DNA from: JBIKWM01 sp044356305
GTDB lineage: Bacteria; Bacteroidota; Bacteroidia; UBA10329
Direction: 5' to 3'
Length of the DNA stretch: 64,000 nucleotides
NCBI GenBank assembly: GCA_044356305.1
Contig: JBIKWM010000004.1
Coordinates: forward strand, 1 to 64,000
Shown here: positions 50,497 to 59,812 of the stretch, piece after piece
How the letters are laid out: every line of letters starts with the position of its first letter
Numbering within the stretch: position 1 is the first letter of the stretch
Position numbers and translations under genes: made by a program
The notes under the pieces: generated by a model
What the model saw: the letters and a program-made list of their open reading frames with translations, nothing else
The model's database searches: none
Told to the model about the DNA's origin: nothing

Positions 50497-51063
50497 TCAG
50501 CTTAACCTCCTGCCCACAATAGCAGCCACTATATCGCACACCTGATGGGGTCTGGCAGCGCGCCAATTGAGGTCACTCAGACGCTCATCGAGCAAAAGGT
50601 GGTCAGTGATCCGTGCACGCCTCATCTCGTCCGTCACATGCTTTCGGAAATTGACAAGCGCCACCCAACCATCAGGTATCTCCTCGGCCCATTCGGCATA
50701 GTACTCCTCATCGCTGTAATGGAAGTTGAGCACATTCTCCCCAATGAGTATGAACTTGTCTACACCATGCTGCATGAGCAGTTCGGCCATGTCGCGCTTC
50801 AGGAACATGATATCGTTGCCTAACAGGTCGTTCCATTCACCAAGCAGTTCAATGATGGCAAATCCTCCCGAATAATCCACAAACAGCAGCTTGAGGTACA
50901 GAGTGGCCGAGCCGAAACCATCCCACTGCGGATGTATCACATAATTGTAGATCCGCTGGCTGTACTCGAACTCGCTATACTCACGGCCATAGAAGGGCGA
51001 TAATGGATCATCCTCGGCCATGTAGTGGTTGCGCCAATTGTAATGTGGTTCGAGGGTGTGCAT
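50497..51063 (-). CDS. Conserved hypothetical protein
   Basis: A 188-residue soluble protein with no signal peptide or membrane helix, rich in aromatic and acidic residues (HYNWRNHYMAEDDPLSPFYG at the start). A central segment (DKFILIGENVLNFHYSDEEYYAEW) suggests an alpha/beta fold. I recognise no family. The start is the ATG at 51063; an upstream ATG at 51096 is in frame but lies beyond the -7-like box CATCTTTG (51086-51079). It has the same direction as the HD-domain gene downstream. Confidence 0.75.
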   Translation of the reverse strand: MHTLEPHYNWRNHYMAEDDPLSPFYGREYSEFEYSQRIYNYVIHPQWDGFGSATLYLKLLFVDYSGGFAIIELLGEWNDLLGNDIMFLKRDMAELLMQHGVDKFILIGENVLNFHYSDEEYYAEWAEEIPDGWVALVNFRKHVTDEMRRARITDHLLLDERLSDLNWRAARPHQVCDIVAAIVGRRLS

Positions 51064-51078
51064 GAAGCAGTCCTGGGG

Positions 51079-51086
51079 CAAAGATG
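51079..51086 (-). promoter_or_regulatory. -7-like element (CATCTTTG) before the hypothetical protein gene
   Basis: One mismatch to TAnnTTTG, 15 nt before the ATG at 51063. It argues against the longer start. Confidence 0.4.
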
Positions 51087-51096
51087 CGCAAGCCAT

Positions 51097-51557
51097 GCTT
51101 ACCTGCCCGGTTCGCAGATTGTGTGGAACCTTCCATGAATATCAAGGCATGACAGGGCTGTAAGTCACTTTCTCACTCACGATGCGATACAATCGCTACG
51201 CCCTGATCACTTGGCTTAGCAACGCCCTCGAAATGTTGTTTGAACCCGCAGTCCGACTGATTACGCCAATCCAGATCCAATCACCCTGAAAAATCATAGG
51301 AACAAGGGTCTTCTCCTGATTACCAATGTTGAAACTGCCATATATCACTGCCAAACACTAAACCCTGTAAAACAAGATATCGGTCCAAAGTGAACGCTCT
51401 TTAACTTGGCACAAGTTTTTGAATGCCTTCATCAAATCCTTAATTTCAAGTTATAATTCACTAATATTCAACATCTTAATTTATTTTCTTCGGATAGCCA
51501 TCCACATACCCTTTCAAATACCTTTGGCGCGGTTTTTCAGACCCCTACTGCGCCCTC
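51097..51557. other. Intergenic region upstream of the nqr operon
   Basis: No gene on either strand is supported. The region becomes AT-rich towards nqrA, as is usual for promoters here. Besides the -7 box at 51519-51526 there is a small hairpin (AACTTG/CAAGTT at 51403-51417) followed by TTT, resembling a weak terminator or upstream regulatory stem. Confidence 0.55.
51519..51526 (+). promoter_or_regulatory. -7 promoter element (TACCTTTG) of nqrABCDEF
   Basis: Exact TAnnTTTG match in an AT-rich stretch, 31 nt before the nqrA ATG. Confidence 0.6.
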
Positions 51558-52919
51558 ATGGCAAGTACCATCAACATCCGAAAAGGCCTCAACATCCCAC
51601 TCCATGGCGAGGCCGAGAGAGTGATAGCCGAAACTTACCGCCCCGACACCTTCATGGTGCGTCCGTCCGATTTCAAAGGGCTGACCCCAAAGGCCCTCGT
51701 GAAAGCCGGTAGCGAAGTGAAGGCCGGCACTCCGCTCTTTTTCAGTAAGGATCAGCCCGATCTCACCGTTGCATCGCCAGTTAGCGGTGAAGTGGTGGAA
51801 GTGGTACGCGGTGAGAAACGGGTTGTTCTCGGTTTCAAGATCCTGGCCGACAAAGAGACCCGATTTGAGGAACTGGCCCCGGCCAACATAACTGCCATGA
51901 GCCGCGAGGATGTGCTGGCCCGCATGAAGGCTCAGAGCCTGTTGGCTTTCGTTTCGCGCAGGCCTTATGGCACCGTGGCCCGTCCTACTGACATGCCCAA
52001 GGCGGTATTTATCTCGGCTTTTGATTCTGCCCCGATCACTGCCGACAACGACTTCATCCTTCAAGGGATGCAGAAGGAATTCCAGGCCGGGGTTGATGTA
52101 CTTAACAAGCTGGCCCCGCGCGTCTATCTGGGCATTCATGCCGATGACACTTCCTCAGATGTGTTCAAGCAGGCCAAAGGGCTCCATACGCATTCGTTTG
52201 AAGGGCCACACCCGGCAGGCAACGTAGGTGTGCAGATCCACCATATCAGCCCTATTAATAAAGGAGAGGTGGTATGGACCGTGGCCCCTCATGATGTGGT
52301 TGTGATAGGCCGTGCATTCCTTTCTGGGAAGTATGATGTGAGCCGTGTAATGGCCCTGTGCGGATCGGAGGTTAAGGCCCCGAAGTATTATCGTGTCATT
52401 CAAGGTGCATCCCTCGAAGGTCTGCTCAAAGGCAAGCTCAACGATGGCAAGGTGCGTACCATCAGTGGCAACTGCCTCACAGGCAAGGCCTATGATGCAG
52501 CCGACCTTTATCTTGGTTTCTATGATAAGGAAGTGACCGTGCTGCCCGAAGGCGACCGCATGCGTTTCTTCGCCACCGAGGGTTGGGCAAGCCCCGGATT
52601 GGACAAATTTTCGATGTCGCGCAGCTATTTCAGCTGGATGATGCCCGGACGCAAATACCGCCTCGACACCAACTGCAACGGTGAGGAGCGTGCCTATGTG
52701 ATGACCGGACAGTATGAGGACGTTTTCCCCATGGACATATACCCTCAGCACCTGGTGAAAGCCATGCTTGTGGGCGATATTGAACTGATGGAGAACCTAG
52801 GTGTATACGAGGTGGTGGAAGAGGATTTCGCCCTGTGCGAATACGTCTGCACCAGTAAGCAACCGGTGCAAGAAATCGTGCGCGATGCTCTTGCTCTCAT
52901 TGAGAAAGAATGCGGTTGA
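51558..52919 (+). CDS. nqrA: Na+-translocating NADH-quinone reductase subunit A
   Basis: A 453-residue NqrA, the cytoplasmic-side quinone-associated subunit. It lacks membrane helices. Conserved blocks are KGLNIPLHGEAER near the start, PVSGEVVEVVRGEKR (biotinyl-like fold) and RTISGNCLTGKAYDA in the middle. Length is normal. The start is the ATG at 51558. It is the first of six nqr genes in the standard order A-F, with gaps of 64 bp (A-B), 45 bp (B-C), a 4-bp overlap (C-D), 48 bp (D-E) and 41 bp (E-F). Confidence 0.97.
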   Translation: MASTINIRKGLNIPLHGEAERVIAETYRPDTFMVRPSDFKGLTPKALVKAGSEVKAGTPLFFSKDQPDLTVASPVSGEVVEVVRGEKRVVLGFKILADKETRFEELAPANITAMSREDVLARMKAQSLLAFVSRRPYGTVARPTDMPKAVFISAFDSAPITADNDFILQGMQKEFQAGVDVLNKLAPRVYLGIHADDTSSDVFKQAKGLHTHSFEGPHPAGNVGVQIHHISPINKGEVVWTVAPHDVVVIGRAFLSGKYDVSRVMALCGSEVKAPKYYRVIQGASLEGLLKGKLNDGKVRTISGNCLTGKAYDAADLYLGFYDKEVTVLPEGDRMRFFATEGWASPGLDKFSMSRSYFSWMMPGRKYRLDTNCNGEERAYVMTGQYEDVFPMDIYPQHLVKAMLVGDIELMENLGVYEVVEEDFALCEYVCTSKQPVQEIVRDALALIEKECG

Positions 52920-52983
52920 TAGCAACACCGCACAGAGTCATTCCCATCACATTAACAACGACCAATAACAGCCATAACCAGCG

Positions 52984-54156
52984 ATGAAATTCCTGGAAGA
53001 GCAGTTGCACAAGGCCAAGAAGCCCTTTGAGAAAGGCGGCAAGCTTGAGAAGTTCATGCCGGCCTATGATGCAATAGAGACATTCCTTTTCACCCCATCC
53101 ACGACCAACCGATCGGGTGCCCACATACGCGATGGCATTGACCTGAAGCGTACGATGAGCGTGGTGATTTTTGCCATGATACCGTGTCTGCTGTTCGGTA
53201 TTTACAATGCCGGTTATCAGCATTTCAGGGCTCAGGGGCTACTTGAGACCGCCACTTTCATGGATATGGCTCTCATCGGCCTGATGAAGATTGTCCCGCT
53301 GCTTGTTGTCAGTTACGGAGTCGGTCTGGGCATAGAGTTCGCATTTGCCATCATCAAGAAGCACAGTGTTGAAGAGGGGTTTCTCGTTACCGGGATGCTC
53401 ATTCCGCTAGTGCTCCCGATTGACATTCCGCTTTGGATGGTGGCCGTGGCCACGGCATTTGCGGTTCTGTTCGCAAAAGAAGTTTTCGGTGGCACGGGCA
53501 TGAATGTGATGAATGTGGCGCTGACAGCCCGTGCATTCCTCTTTTTCGCCTATCCGACATTCATGAGCGGTGATAAGATCTGGGTACACGGTGCAACAGG
53601 CAACGATGCCATGAGTGGTGCGACCATCCTTGGTGACCTTGCTGCAATGAAGGATCCGGCCCTCTTATCGAACCTACAGTTCTCCGCGTCCGACATGTTC
53701 CTTGGGTTCATCCCAGGGTCGATTGGCGAGACATCTACACTGGCCTGCCTCATAGGGGCCGCCATCTTGATATTCACAGGTATCGGCAGCTGGCGCATCA
53801 TGCTCAGCGCAGTGATCGGTGGATCAGTGATGGGACTTATTTTCAATGCCATCGGGGTGACCGGTCTCATGGCCTTTCCTTGGTGGCAGCATCTCACAGT
53901 GGGCGGTTTCGCGTTCGGTGTGGTGTATATGGCCACCGACCCGGTCACTGCTGCCAGCACCAACACGGGTAAATTGATCTACGGCTTCCTAATCGGCATG
54001 TTCGCCATCATGATCAGGGTGTTCAACCCGGCATATCCCGAAGGCATCATGTTGGCCATTCTGCTCATGAACGTGTTCGCTCCGCTCATCGATCACTTTG
54101 TGGTCGAAGCCAACATTAAGCGCAGACACAACCGTGCCGTGGCTCCTGCCAAATAA
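52984..54156 (+). CDS. nqrB: Na+-translocating NADH-quinone reductase subunit B
   Basis: A 390-residue membrane subunit with about ten helices. The FMN is attached to a Thr in the SGAT motif, here NDAMSGATILGDL (about residue 220). The gene carries residues of the Na+ pathway in the membrane helices. Together with NqrDE it forms the membrane core of the pump, which uses NADH oxidation to expel Na+. Confidence 0.97.
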   Translation: MKFLEEQLHKAKKPFEKGGKLEKFMPAYDAIETFLFTPSTTNRSGAHIRDGIDLKRTMSVVIFAMIPCLLFGIYNAGYQHFRAQGLLETATFMDMALIGLMKIVPLLVVSYGVGLGIEFAFAIIKKHSVEEGFLVTGMLIPLVLPIDIPLWMVAVATAFAVLFAKEVFGGTGMNVMNVALTARAFLFFAYPTFMSGDKIWVHGATGNDAMSGATILGDLAAMKDPALLSNLQFSASDMFLGFIPGSIGETSTLACLIGAAILIFTGIGSWRIMLSAVIGGSVMGLIFNAIGVTGLMAFPWWQHLTVGGFAFGVVYMATDPVTAASTNTGKLIYGFLIGMFAIMIRVFNPAYPEGIMLAILLMNVFAPLIDHFVVEANIKRRHNRAVAPAK

Positions 54157-54201
54157 GCCTCAGACCCTAACCGAATCAACCACACCTAACCAGTAACCGA
54201 T

Positions 54202-55032
54202 ATGGCACTGGACGTTAACAGTAACAGCTACACCTTCGGATTCAGTACCGTGATGGTGGTAGTAGTGGCCGTGATGCTCGCATACGCATCAGAGGGCCTC
54301 AAACCGATGCAAAGCGCCAACGTGACCCGCGAGAAGATGCAGAACATCCTCTCCTCTGTGGGCGTGAAGGCCACTGCCGAAGAGGCCGAGACCATGTATA
54401 ACGAGATGATTGTTGAAAGCTATGTCCTTGACCATGAAGGTAATGTGGTGGAAGGTTCAGAGCTTAAGGCATTTGATATAGATGTTCTGGGCCAATATAA
54501 GGACAAGGCCAAAGCAGATGCTGATAGGCGTTATCCGCTGTTCATTTGCGAGAAGGATGGTAAGCGTTCCTATATCATACCCATGGTAGGTACCGGTCTT
54601 TGGGGACCTATATGGGGATATATGGCCATAGCCAGCGATGGCAAGACGGTTGAAGGTGCGTCCTTCGATCACAAGGGAGAGACACCTGGTCTAGGTGCCG
54701 AGATCAAGATGGATTGGTTCCAAGCTCCCTTCGTGGGGAAGACCATTTTTGATGACAAAGGCGAGTTTGCTCCAATCAAGGCTGTAAAAGGCGGAGCTGC
54801 CGATGATGATCCACATGGCGTGGATGCCATTTCTGGAGGCACCATTACCAGCAACGGCCTGAGTTCGATGATTGAGAACACGTTGAAAATCTATGTCAGC
54901 TATCTCAAGAATCTTCAGAAGCCCGTTGAACTTCCTGTTGAAGTGCCTGTGGTGACCGACTCGTTGGCCATTGACAGCCTTGCTATCGATTCTCTCAAAG
55001 TAGAAACCATCCAAACTGCCACAGTGAAATGA
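54202..55032 (+). CDS. nqrC: Na+-translocating NADH-quinone reductase subunit C
   Basis: A 276-residue subunit with one N-terminal helix and a periplasmic FMN domain. FMN is bound to the Thr of the SGGTITSNG motif (about residues 214-222). After the usual end, the protein has a tail of about 35 residues in which DSLAI recurs (TDSLAIDSLAIDSLK). The stop overlaps the nqrD ATG (ATGA). Confidence 0.96.
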   Translation: MALDVNSNSYTFGFSTVMVVVVAVMLAYASEGLKPMQSANVTREKMQNILSSVGVKATAEEAETMYNEMIVESYVLDHEGNVVEGSELKAFDIDVLGQYKDKAKADADRRYPLFICEKDGKRSYIIPMVGTGLWGPIWGYMAIASDGKTVEGASFDHKGETPGLGAEIKMDWFQAPFVGKTIFDDKGEFAPIKAVKGGAADDDPHGVDAISGGTITSNGLSSMIENTLKIYVSYLKNLQKPVELPVEVPVVTDSLAIDSLAIDSLKVETIQTATVK

Positions 55033-55700
55033 GCGCAGTAGCCGAAGCGCCCGTAGCGGCCAAAGAATCTGAACCTCTGTTCTCAAAGAAGAACAGAAAG
55101 TTGTTCACCGATCCATTGAATGACAACAACCCTGTTACAGTGCAGGTGTTGGGTATATGTTCCTCATTGGCTATCACAGTGCAAGTGAAACAGGCCATTG
55201 TCATGGCCTTATCTGTGACTGTGGTCACCGCGTTCAGCAACCTTGTCATGTCACTGATTCGGAATTTTGTTCCAAACCGGATCCGGATCATTGTTCAGTT
55301 GGTGGTGGTTGCTGCCCTCGTGATTCTAGTGGATCAGGTACTAAAAGCTTTTGTCTACGATGTGAGCAAACAGCTTTCAGTTTTCGTGGGGTTGATCATC
55401 ACAAACTGCATCGTCATGGGCCGTATCGAAGCATTTGCGCTGGGTAACAAGCCTTGGCCATCATTTGTCGATGGGATCGGTAATGGCGTTGGCTACGGAG
55501 TCATTCTTTTCATTCTGGCAGTTTTCCGTGAGTTCTTCGGCTCAGGTAAGTTCTGGGGTATCCAGCTTATCCCTCAAGCGTTTTACGACATGGGTTATGT
55601 GAACAACGGTCTAATCATCTTACCACCTATGGCACTGATCAGCTTGGGCTGCATAATCTGGATTCAACGTAGCCGGAACCCCAAGCTGATTGAGAGCTGA
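55029..55700 (+). CDS. nqrD: Na+-translocating NADH-quinone reductase subunit D
   Basis: A 223-residue membrane subunit with six helices; with NqrE it holds an intramembrane [2Fe-2S] centre. The SLAITVQVKQAIVMA segment and LIITNCIVMGRIEAFA are conserved, and the cysteine in TNCIVMG is among the cluster ligands. The N-terminal extension of about 25 residues (PVAAKESEPLFSKKNRK) is longer than in Vibrio. Its ATG overlaps the nqrC stop. Confidence 0.96.
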   Translation: MSAVAEAPVAAKESEPLFSKKNRKLFTDPLNDNNPVTVQVLGICSSLAITVQVKQAIVMALSVTVVTAFSNLVMSLIRNFVPNRIRIIVQLVVVAALVILVDQVLKAFVYDVSKQLSVFVGLIITNCIVMGRIEAFALGNKPWPSFVDGIGNGVGYGVILFILAVFREFFGSGKFWGIQLIPQAFYDMGYVNNGLIILPPMALISLGCIIWIQRSRNPKLIES

Positions 55701-55748
55701 GTTGCCGCTGAATAGAGACTGTCACGAAATAACTCTTAGTTCCAGACC

Positions 55749-56363
55749 ATGGAATACCTGAACACTTTCATCAAGTCGATTTTCATCGAGAACATGATCT
55801 TCGCCTACTTCCTAGGCATGTGCTCGTACCTAGCGGTTTCAAAGACCGTTAAGACAGCCATGGGCCTAGGGGTGGCAGTCATTTTTGTCCTTGGGGCCAC
55901 CGTTCCGCTCAATTACCTCATTGAGAACTACCTGATGAAGGCAGGAGCCTTGTCGTGGCTTGGCCCTCGGTTCGCAGCAGTGGATCTTAGTTTCTTGAGC
56001 TTCATCATGTTCATTGCGGTCGTGGCGTCATTCACGCAGTTGGTAGAGATGGCTGTAGAGAAATTCGCCCCGGCCCTCTACTCCCAACTTGGAATATTCC
56101 TGCCGCTCATCGCTGTGAATTGCTCCATCCTAGGTGGTGCCCTGTTCATGCAGGAGCGCCAGTACAGCGATGTCGGAATGGCCACCATCTTCGCTGTAGG
56201 ATCGGGTATCGGTTGGGCTTTAGCCATTGTGGCCATTGCCGCCATACGTGAGAAACTACGCTATTCCAATGTTCCGGCCCCGCTGCGCGGTCTTGGAATA
56301 ACTTTCATCATCACGGGTCTTATGGCCATTGCCTTCATGAGTTTCATGGGCATCTCACTCTGA
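55749..56363 (+). CDS. nqrE: Na+-translocating NADH-quinone reductase subunit E
   Basis: A 204-residue membrane protein, homologous to NqrD and with six helices. Conserved residues include the cysteine in FLGMCSYLAVSKTV and that in IAVNCSILGG, by analogy the remaining cluster ligands. The gap to nqrD is 48 bp and to nqrF 41 bp. Confidence 0.96.
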   Translation: MEYLNTFIKSIFIENMIFAYFLGMCSYLAVSKTVKTAMGLGVAVIFVLGATVPLNYLIENYLMKAGALSWLGPRFAAVDLSFLSFIMFIAVVASFTQLVEMAVEKFAPALYSQLGIFLPLIAVNCSILGGALFMQERQYSDVGMATIFAVGSGIGWALAIVAIAAIREKLRYSNVPAPLRGLGITFIITGLMAIAFMSFMGISL

Positions 56364-56404
56364 CCTTTCTTCAATAGTACAAGCACCCAAAATCACACCT
56401 CACG

Positions 56405-57706
56405 ATGGGATTCATAATCGGGATAAGTGTAGCGGTCTTTCTGGCCATCATTGTTCTGCTGGTATCATCGCTGCTGTATGCCAAGGCCAAACTCACCTCG
56501 AGCGGGCCGGTCAAGGTGCGCATCAATGGCGAGAAGGAGATAACTGTTGAGGCAGGCAGTACGCTGCTTTCCACGCTTAGTAATGCCAAGATTTTCCTGC
56601 CTTCAGCCTGTGGCGGGGGTGGTACCTGCGCCATGTGCAAGTGTCAAGTCAATTCTGGCGGTGGCGAGATTCTTCCTACCGAGTTGCCGCACTTTTCGCG
56701 GAAACAGGTAAAGGAGAACTGGCGCTTGGGATGTCAGGTGAAAGTGAAGCAGGACATGGATGTGCATGTGCCTGAAGAAGTGTTCGGTATCAAGGAATGG
56801 GAGGCCAAGGTAGTTTCGAACTACAACGTTGCCACCTATATTAAGGAATTCGTGGTGGAACTGCCCGAAGAGATGCACTACGAGGCAGGTGGATATATCC
56901 AGATCCGCATTCCTAAGTGCACAGTGAAGTTCTCTGATATGGACATATCAGCACACCCGACTGACCACCCTGGTGAGCCTCGTAAGTTTGAGAAAGATTG
57001 GGCCGAAGGGCCTTTTGCCATCCGCAATCTGGTGATGAAGAATGATGAGGAGGTGGTCCGTGCGTATTCCATGGCCAGCTACCCGGCTGAAGGGCGCAAC
57101 ATCATGCTCAATGTGCGCATAGCCACCCCACCGTTTGACCGTGCCAATAACAAGTGGGCTGACATCAATCCTGGCATTGCATCATCGTACATCTTCAACC
57201 TGAAACCAGGCGACAAGGCCATTGTTTCTGGGCCATACGGTGAGTTCTTCATCAAGGACACTCAAGCCGAGATGCTTTATATCGGTGGCGGGGCAGGTAT
57301 GGCGCCCATGCGTTCGCACATCTACCATCTCTTCCGCACGCTCAAGAGTAACCGTAAAGTGACTTACTGGTACGGTGGCCGCTCTAGGGCAGAGCTCTTC
57401 TACATCCACTATTTCCGTGAGATTGAGAAGAACTTCCCCAACTTTAAGTTCTACATGGTTCTGAGCGATGCCAAACCGGAGGACAACTGGGTTGAGAAGA
57501 AGGATATTCATGATACCGAAGGAGATGGCTTTGTCGGTTTCGTGCACAATCAGGTGATAAAGCAGTACCTGAGCAAGCACGACTCACCAGAGGACATCGA
57601 GTTCTATTTCTGTGGGCCTCCCATGATGAATCAGGCCGTACTGAAAATGTGCGATGACTGGGGCGTGCCCAAGGAGAATGTTTCGTTTGACGATTTCGGA
57701 GGTTGA
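56405..57706 (+). CDS. nqrF: Na+-translocating NADH-quinone reductase subunit F
   Basis: A 433-residue NADH-oxidising subunit. It has an N-terminal membrane helix, a [2Fe-2S] ferredoxin domain (ACGGGGTCAMCKCQV, with the fourth cysteine in LGCQVK), an FAD domain with RAYSMASYP, and an NADH domain (GGGAGMAPMRSH, ending in CGPPMM ... DDFGG). It feeds electrons from NADH into the pump. A strong terminator follows 25 bp after the stop. Confidence 0.97.
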   Translation: MGFIIGISVAVFLAIIVLLVSSLLYAKAKLTSSGPVKVRINGEKEITVEAGSTLLSTLSNAKIFLPSACGGGGTCAMCKCQVNSGGGEILPTELPHFSRKQVKENWRLGCQVKVKQDMDVHVPEEVFGIKEWEAKVVSNYNVATYIKEFVVELPEEMHYEAGGYIQIRIPKCTVKFSDMDISAHPTDHPGEPRKFEKDWAEGPFAIRNLVMKNDEEVVRAYSMASYPAEGRNIMLNVRIATPPFDRANNKWADINPGIASSYIFNLKPGDKAIVSGPYGEFFIKDTQAEMLYIGGGAGMAPMRSHIYHLFRTLKSNRKVTYWYGGRSRAELFYIHYFREIEKNFPNFKFYMVLSDAKPEDNWVEKKDIHDTEGDGFVGFVHNQVIKQYLSKHDSPEDIEFYFCGPPMMNQAVLKMCDDWGVPKENVSFDDFGG

Positions 57707-57730
57707 ATCTTTCGTGACCTTATAAACTTA

Positions 57731-57763
57731 AGACCCCGCCACACAAGCGGGGTCTTTTCTTTG
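57731..57763 (+). terminator. Intrinsic terminator of the nqr operon, overlapping the rlmB -7 box
   Basis: A 9-bp perfect stem AGACCCCGC/GCGGGGTCT with a 7-nt loop, followed by TTTCTTT (the stem's last T extends it). The end of the tract (57756-57763) is also the -7-like box of rlmB. Confidence 0.88.
57756..57763 (+). promoter_or_regulatory. -7-like element (TTTCTTTG) of rlmB embedded in the terminator
   Basis: TTTG preceded by TTTC, ending four bases (TACC) before the rlmB ATG at 57768. Confidence 0.4.
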
Positions 57764-57767
57764 TACC

Positions 57768-58556
57768 ATGGACAGACGCCCCAGACATCACCATAAGCGG
57801 CAAGAACCGAAGCGAAAAGAATCGGAAGTAATCTACGGCATCCATCCGCTAAAGGAAGCGTTGGAAGCAGGCGTGGGTCTTGAGAAGGTCTATTTCAGGG
57901 ACGGTCTTACACATCCTGATCTGCCAGAGATAAAGAAGGCCCTCCGCAAGACCTATACACCCTATGCCGATGTGCCTCCCGATAAGCTCAAGCGATTGGG
58001 CATGGTCAATGATCAGGGCGTTATGGCAACCATCTCGCCCATCACATACCACAAGCTCTCGGAAGTACTTAATGGAGCATTTGAAGATGGACGCGACCCG
58101 CTCATCATTGTTCTTGACCGCGTGACCGATGTGGGTAATCTGGGCGCCATCTGCCGTTCGGCCGAGTGTTTCGCAGTTGATGCTATTGTGATTCCCTTAA
58201 AAGGCGCAGCACAGGTGAACAGTGGCGTAGTCAAGGCATCGGCCGGGGCGGTCTTCAACGTACGCATGTGTCGCGAACCCGATCTGAAAGACACCCTTCG
58301 CTACCTAAAGGAGAGCGGTGTGCGGGTGGCCGCATTGACCGAGAAGACCATGAATGGCCTGTCAGATACCGACCTATCTGGTCCGCTGTGTGTGCTGATG
58401 GGCTCCGAAGAAGACGGTATAACCCCAGCGCTTCTTGATTCGTGCGATGTCCGGGTGCGCATACCCATGTTCGGTCGCACGGGGTCCCTCAATGTGAGCG
58501 TGTCGACTGGTATCGCGCTATTCGAGGTTCAGAGCCAACGTACAGCGCGAATCTGA
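57768..58556 (+). CDS. rlmB: 23S rRNA (guanosine2251-2'-O)-methyltransferase
   Basis: A 262-residue SPOUT (TrmH-type) methyltransferase. A basic N terminus leads to the L30e-like substrate-binding domain (VIYGIHPLKEALEAG). The knotted SAM domain has VLDRVTDVGNLGAICRSAE, LMGSEEDGITP and IPMFGRTGSLNVSVSTGIA. RlmB methylates G2251 of 23S rRNA. The stop is 2 bp from that of the convergent FIST gene. Its only recognisable promoter element sits inside the nqr terminator. Confidence 0.95.
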   Translation: MDRRPRHHHKRQEPKRKESEVIYGIHPLKEALEAGVGLEKVYFRDGLTHPDLPEIKKALRKTYTPYADVPPDKLKRLGMVNDQGVMATISPITYHKLSEVLNGAFEDGRDPLIIVLDRVTDVGNLGAICRSAECFAVDAIVIPLKGAAQVNSGVVKASAGAVFNVRMCREPDLKDTLRYLKESGVRVAALTEKTMNGLSDTDLSGPLCVLMGSEEDGITPALLDSCDVRVRIPMFGRTGSLNVSVSTGIALFEVQSQRTARI

Positions 58557-58558
58557 CA

Positions 58559-59698
58559 TTACACCTCGGCCAATGTGGTGATGGTCATTGTCTGGTTGTG
58601 GAGGCTACACGTGGCACTCTCCACCACAGGCGAAATCTCGCCATAGGAATAGAATCCGGTGATGATGGCATCCCTGCCGAGCACATCGCGAACAGTATCC
58701 ACCTCTTCGCTAATGCGCTGACCGAGAATCAGCTTCCGTCCAACGCAACTTATCAGGATGGCCAATCGCTCACCTTCCTGCGCACCGTTCAAGGTTGTCT
58801 GCTCAGCAGCCAGATTGGCCCCGTCAATCAGCCTATCGAAGTTGGCCTTCATGAGCCGTACGTAACTGCCCTCAGGAATATCGCCAGCAAAGGTCATGCT
58901 CTGATTCTCTTCGCTCACAGCCAACACCGTCCGCACAATGGTCTCACTGTCCTCTCCGAATTTCATCCCCAACGGGAAAAGCAGTGCGCTGCCGGGAAGT
59001 TCCTTCGCCTTTTCGCCCAGATACATCTTGTAGAGGTCGAGAGCCGACTGGCCATCCAGTTCATATAGCACATTGCCCTCTGATCGGGTCACGAGCCGTT
59101 CGGCCCCGAAATTGTCCCATCCACCTACTGAACCATATCCGACTCTGAGTGACTTGCCATAAAGGCCCACCGCCACGATGCACTTCTCAGTCGGAGGTGC
59201 ATCGACACCGACAAGTGTCTTTTCAAAACGAGCGGCATCACCGGCCAGGCCACCAGTGCAGGTAACGCCCTTGGGTATGCCCGAGGCGATACCGCGAACG
59301 AGGTCACTACCGTTGACATTCAGCCCGTCTGAGATGAGAATGACGTGGGCAAGATCAGGACTGCTCAGTTGCTTGGCAAGATTCACCCCGGCTGAAAAGG
59401 AATGTGCTGCACCTTTAATGGCCATTGATGCCACCTTTACCTCTGTCTTTTCAAAAAAAGTGGCAGTCAGGCTTATGGTCTCATCAAACACCTCGCTTCC
59501 GAATATCTCGCCTGATGTGCTGCACGAAACAATGTGCGCCTTTGGGTACATGTCGCGCATCTCCTTAAACCGGTCTTCCTGTTCAAGCACGCTACGCGAC
59601 CCGAATGCAAGCACCAACTGTGCAGCACTTACATTTTGGGAAGACCGCTCTAACTTCCAGCCGCCTTCGACCGTCCATTGTCTTTTCTCTGTGTTCAT
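58559..59698 (-). CDS. FIST N/C-terminal domain protein (predicted sensory protein)
   Basis: A 379-residue soluble protein with the FIST_N domain (about 30-200, HIVSCSTSGEIFG, TCTGGLAGDAARF) and FIST_C domain (about 220-360, ALDLYKMYLGE, IISEEVD-like ends, GFYSYGEISP). In other bacteria FIST domains sense small ligands, thought to be amino acids, and are often linked to histidine kinases or other output domains. Here it is stand-alone with no kinase or methyl-accepting domain beside it. The neighbour across a 114-bp divergent gap is an acylase gene. Confidence 0.92.
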   Translation of the reverse strand: MNTEKRQWTVEGGWKLERSSQNVSAAQLVLAFGSRSVLEQEDRFKEMRDMYPKAHIVSCSTSGEIFGSEVFDETISLTATFFEKTEVKVASMAIKGAAHSFSAGVNLAKQLSSPDLAHVILISDGLNVNGSDLVRGIASGIPKGVTCTGGLAGDAARFEKTLVGVDAPPTEKCIVAVGLYGKSLRVGYGSVGGWDNFGAERLVTRSEGNVLYELDGQSALDLYKMYLGEKAKELPGSALLFPLGMKFGEDSETIVRTVLAVSEENQSMTFAGDIPEGSYVRLMKANFDRLIDGANLAAEQTTLNGAQEGERLAILISCVGRKLILGQRISEEVDTVRDVLGRDAIITGFYSYGEISPVVESATCSLHNQTMTITTLAEV

Positions 59699-59812
59699 TT
59701 CGGGGGTAAGATTCGGGGATTCGCAGGTGCGCGCGTTGTACCGTCTGACAAGGCAAGATGTTACGACCTGCGCAGATTAAATTGCCTCACCACTACCCTA
59801 CCCCGTTCAACG

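Noticed and set aside
51403..51425. Sigma-54-like promoter (TTGGCAC ... TTTGA) upstream of nqr
   Set aside because: The spacing and the -12 GC dinucleotide do not fit the consensus, while an exact TAnnTTTG lies nearer to nqrA.
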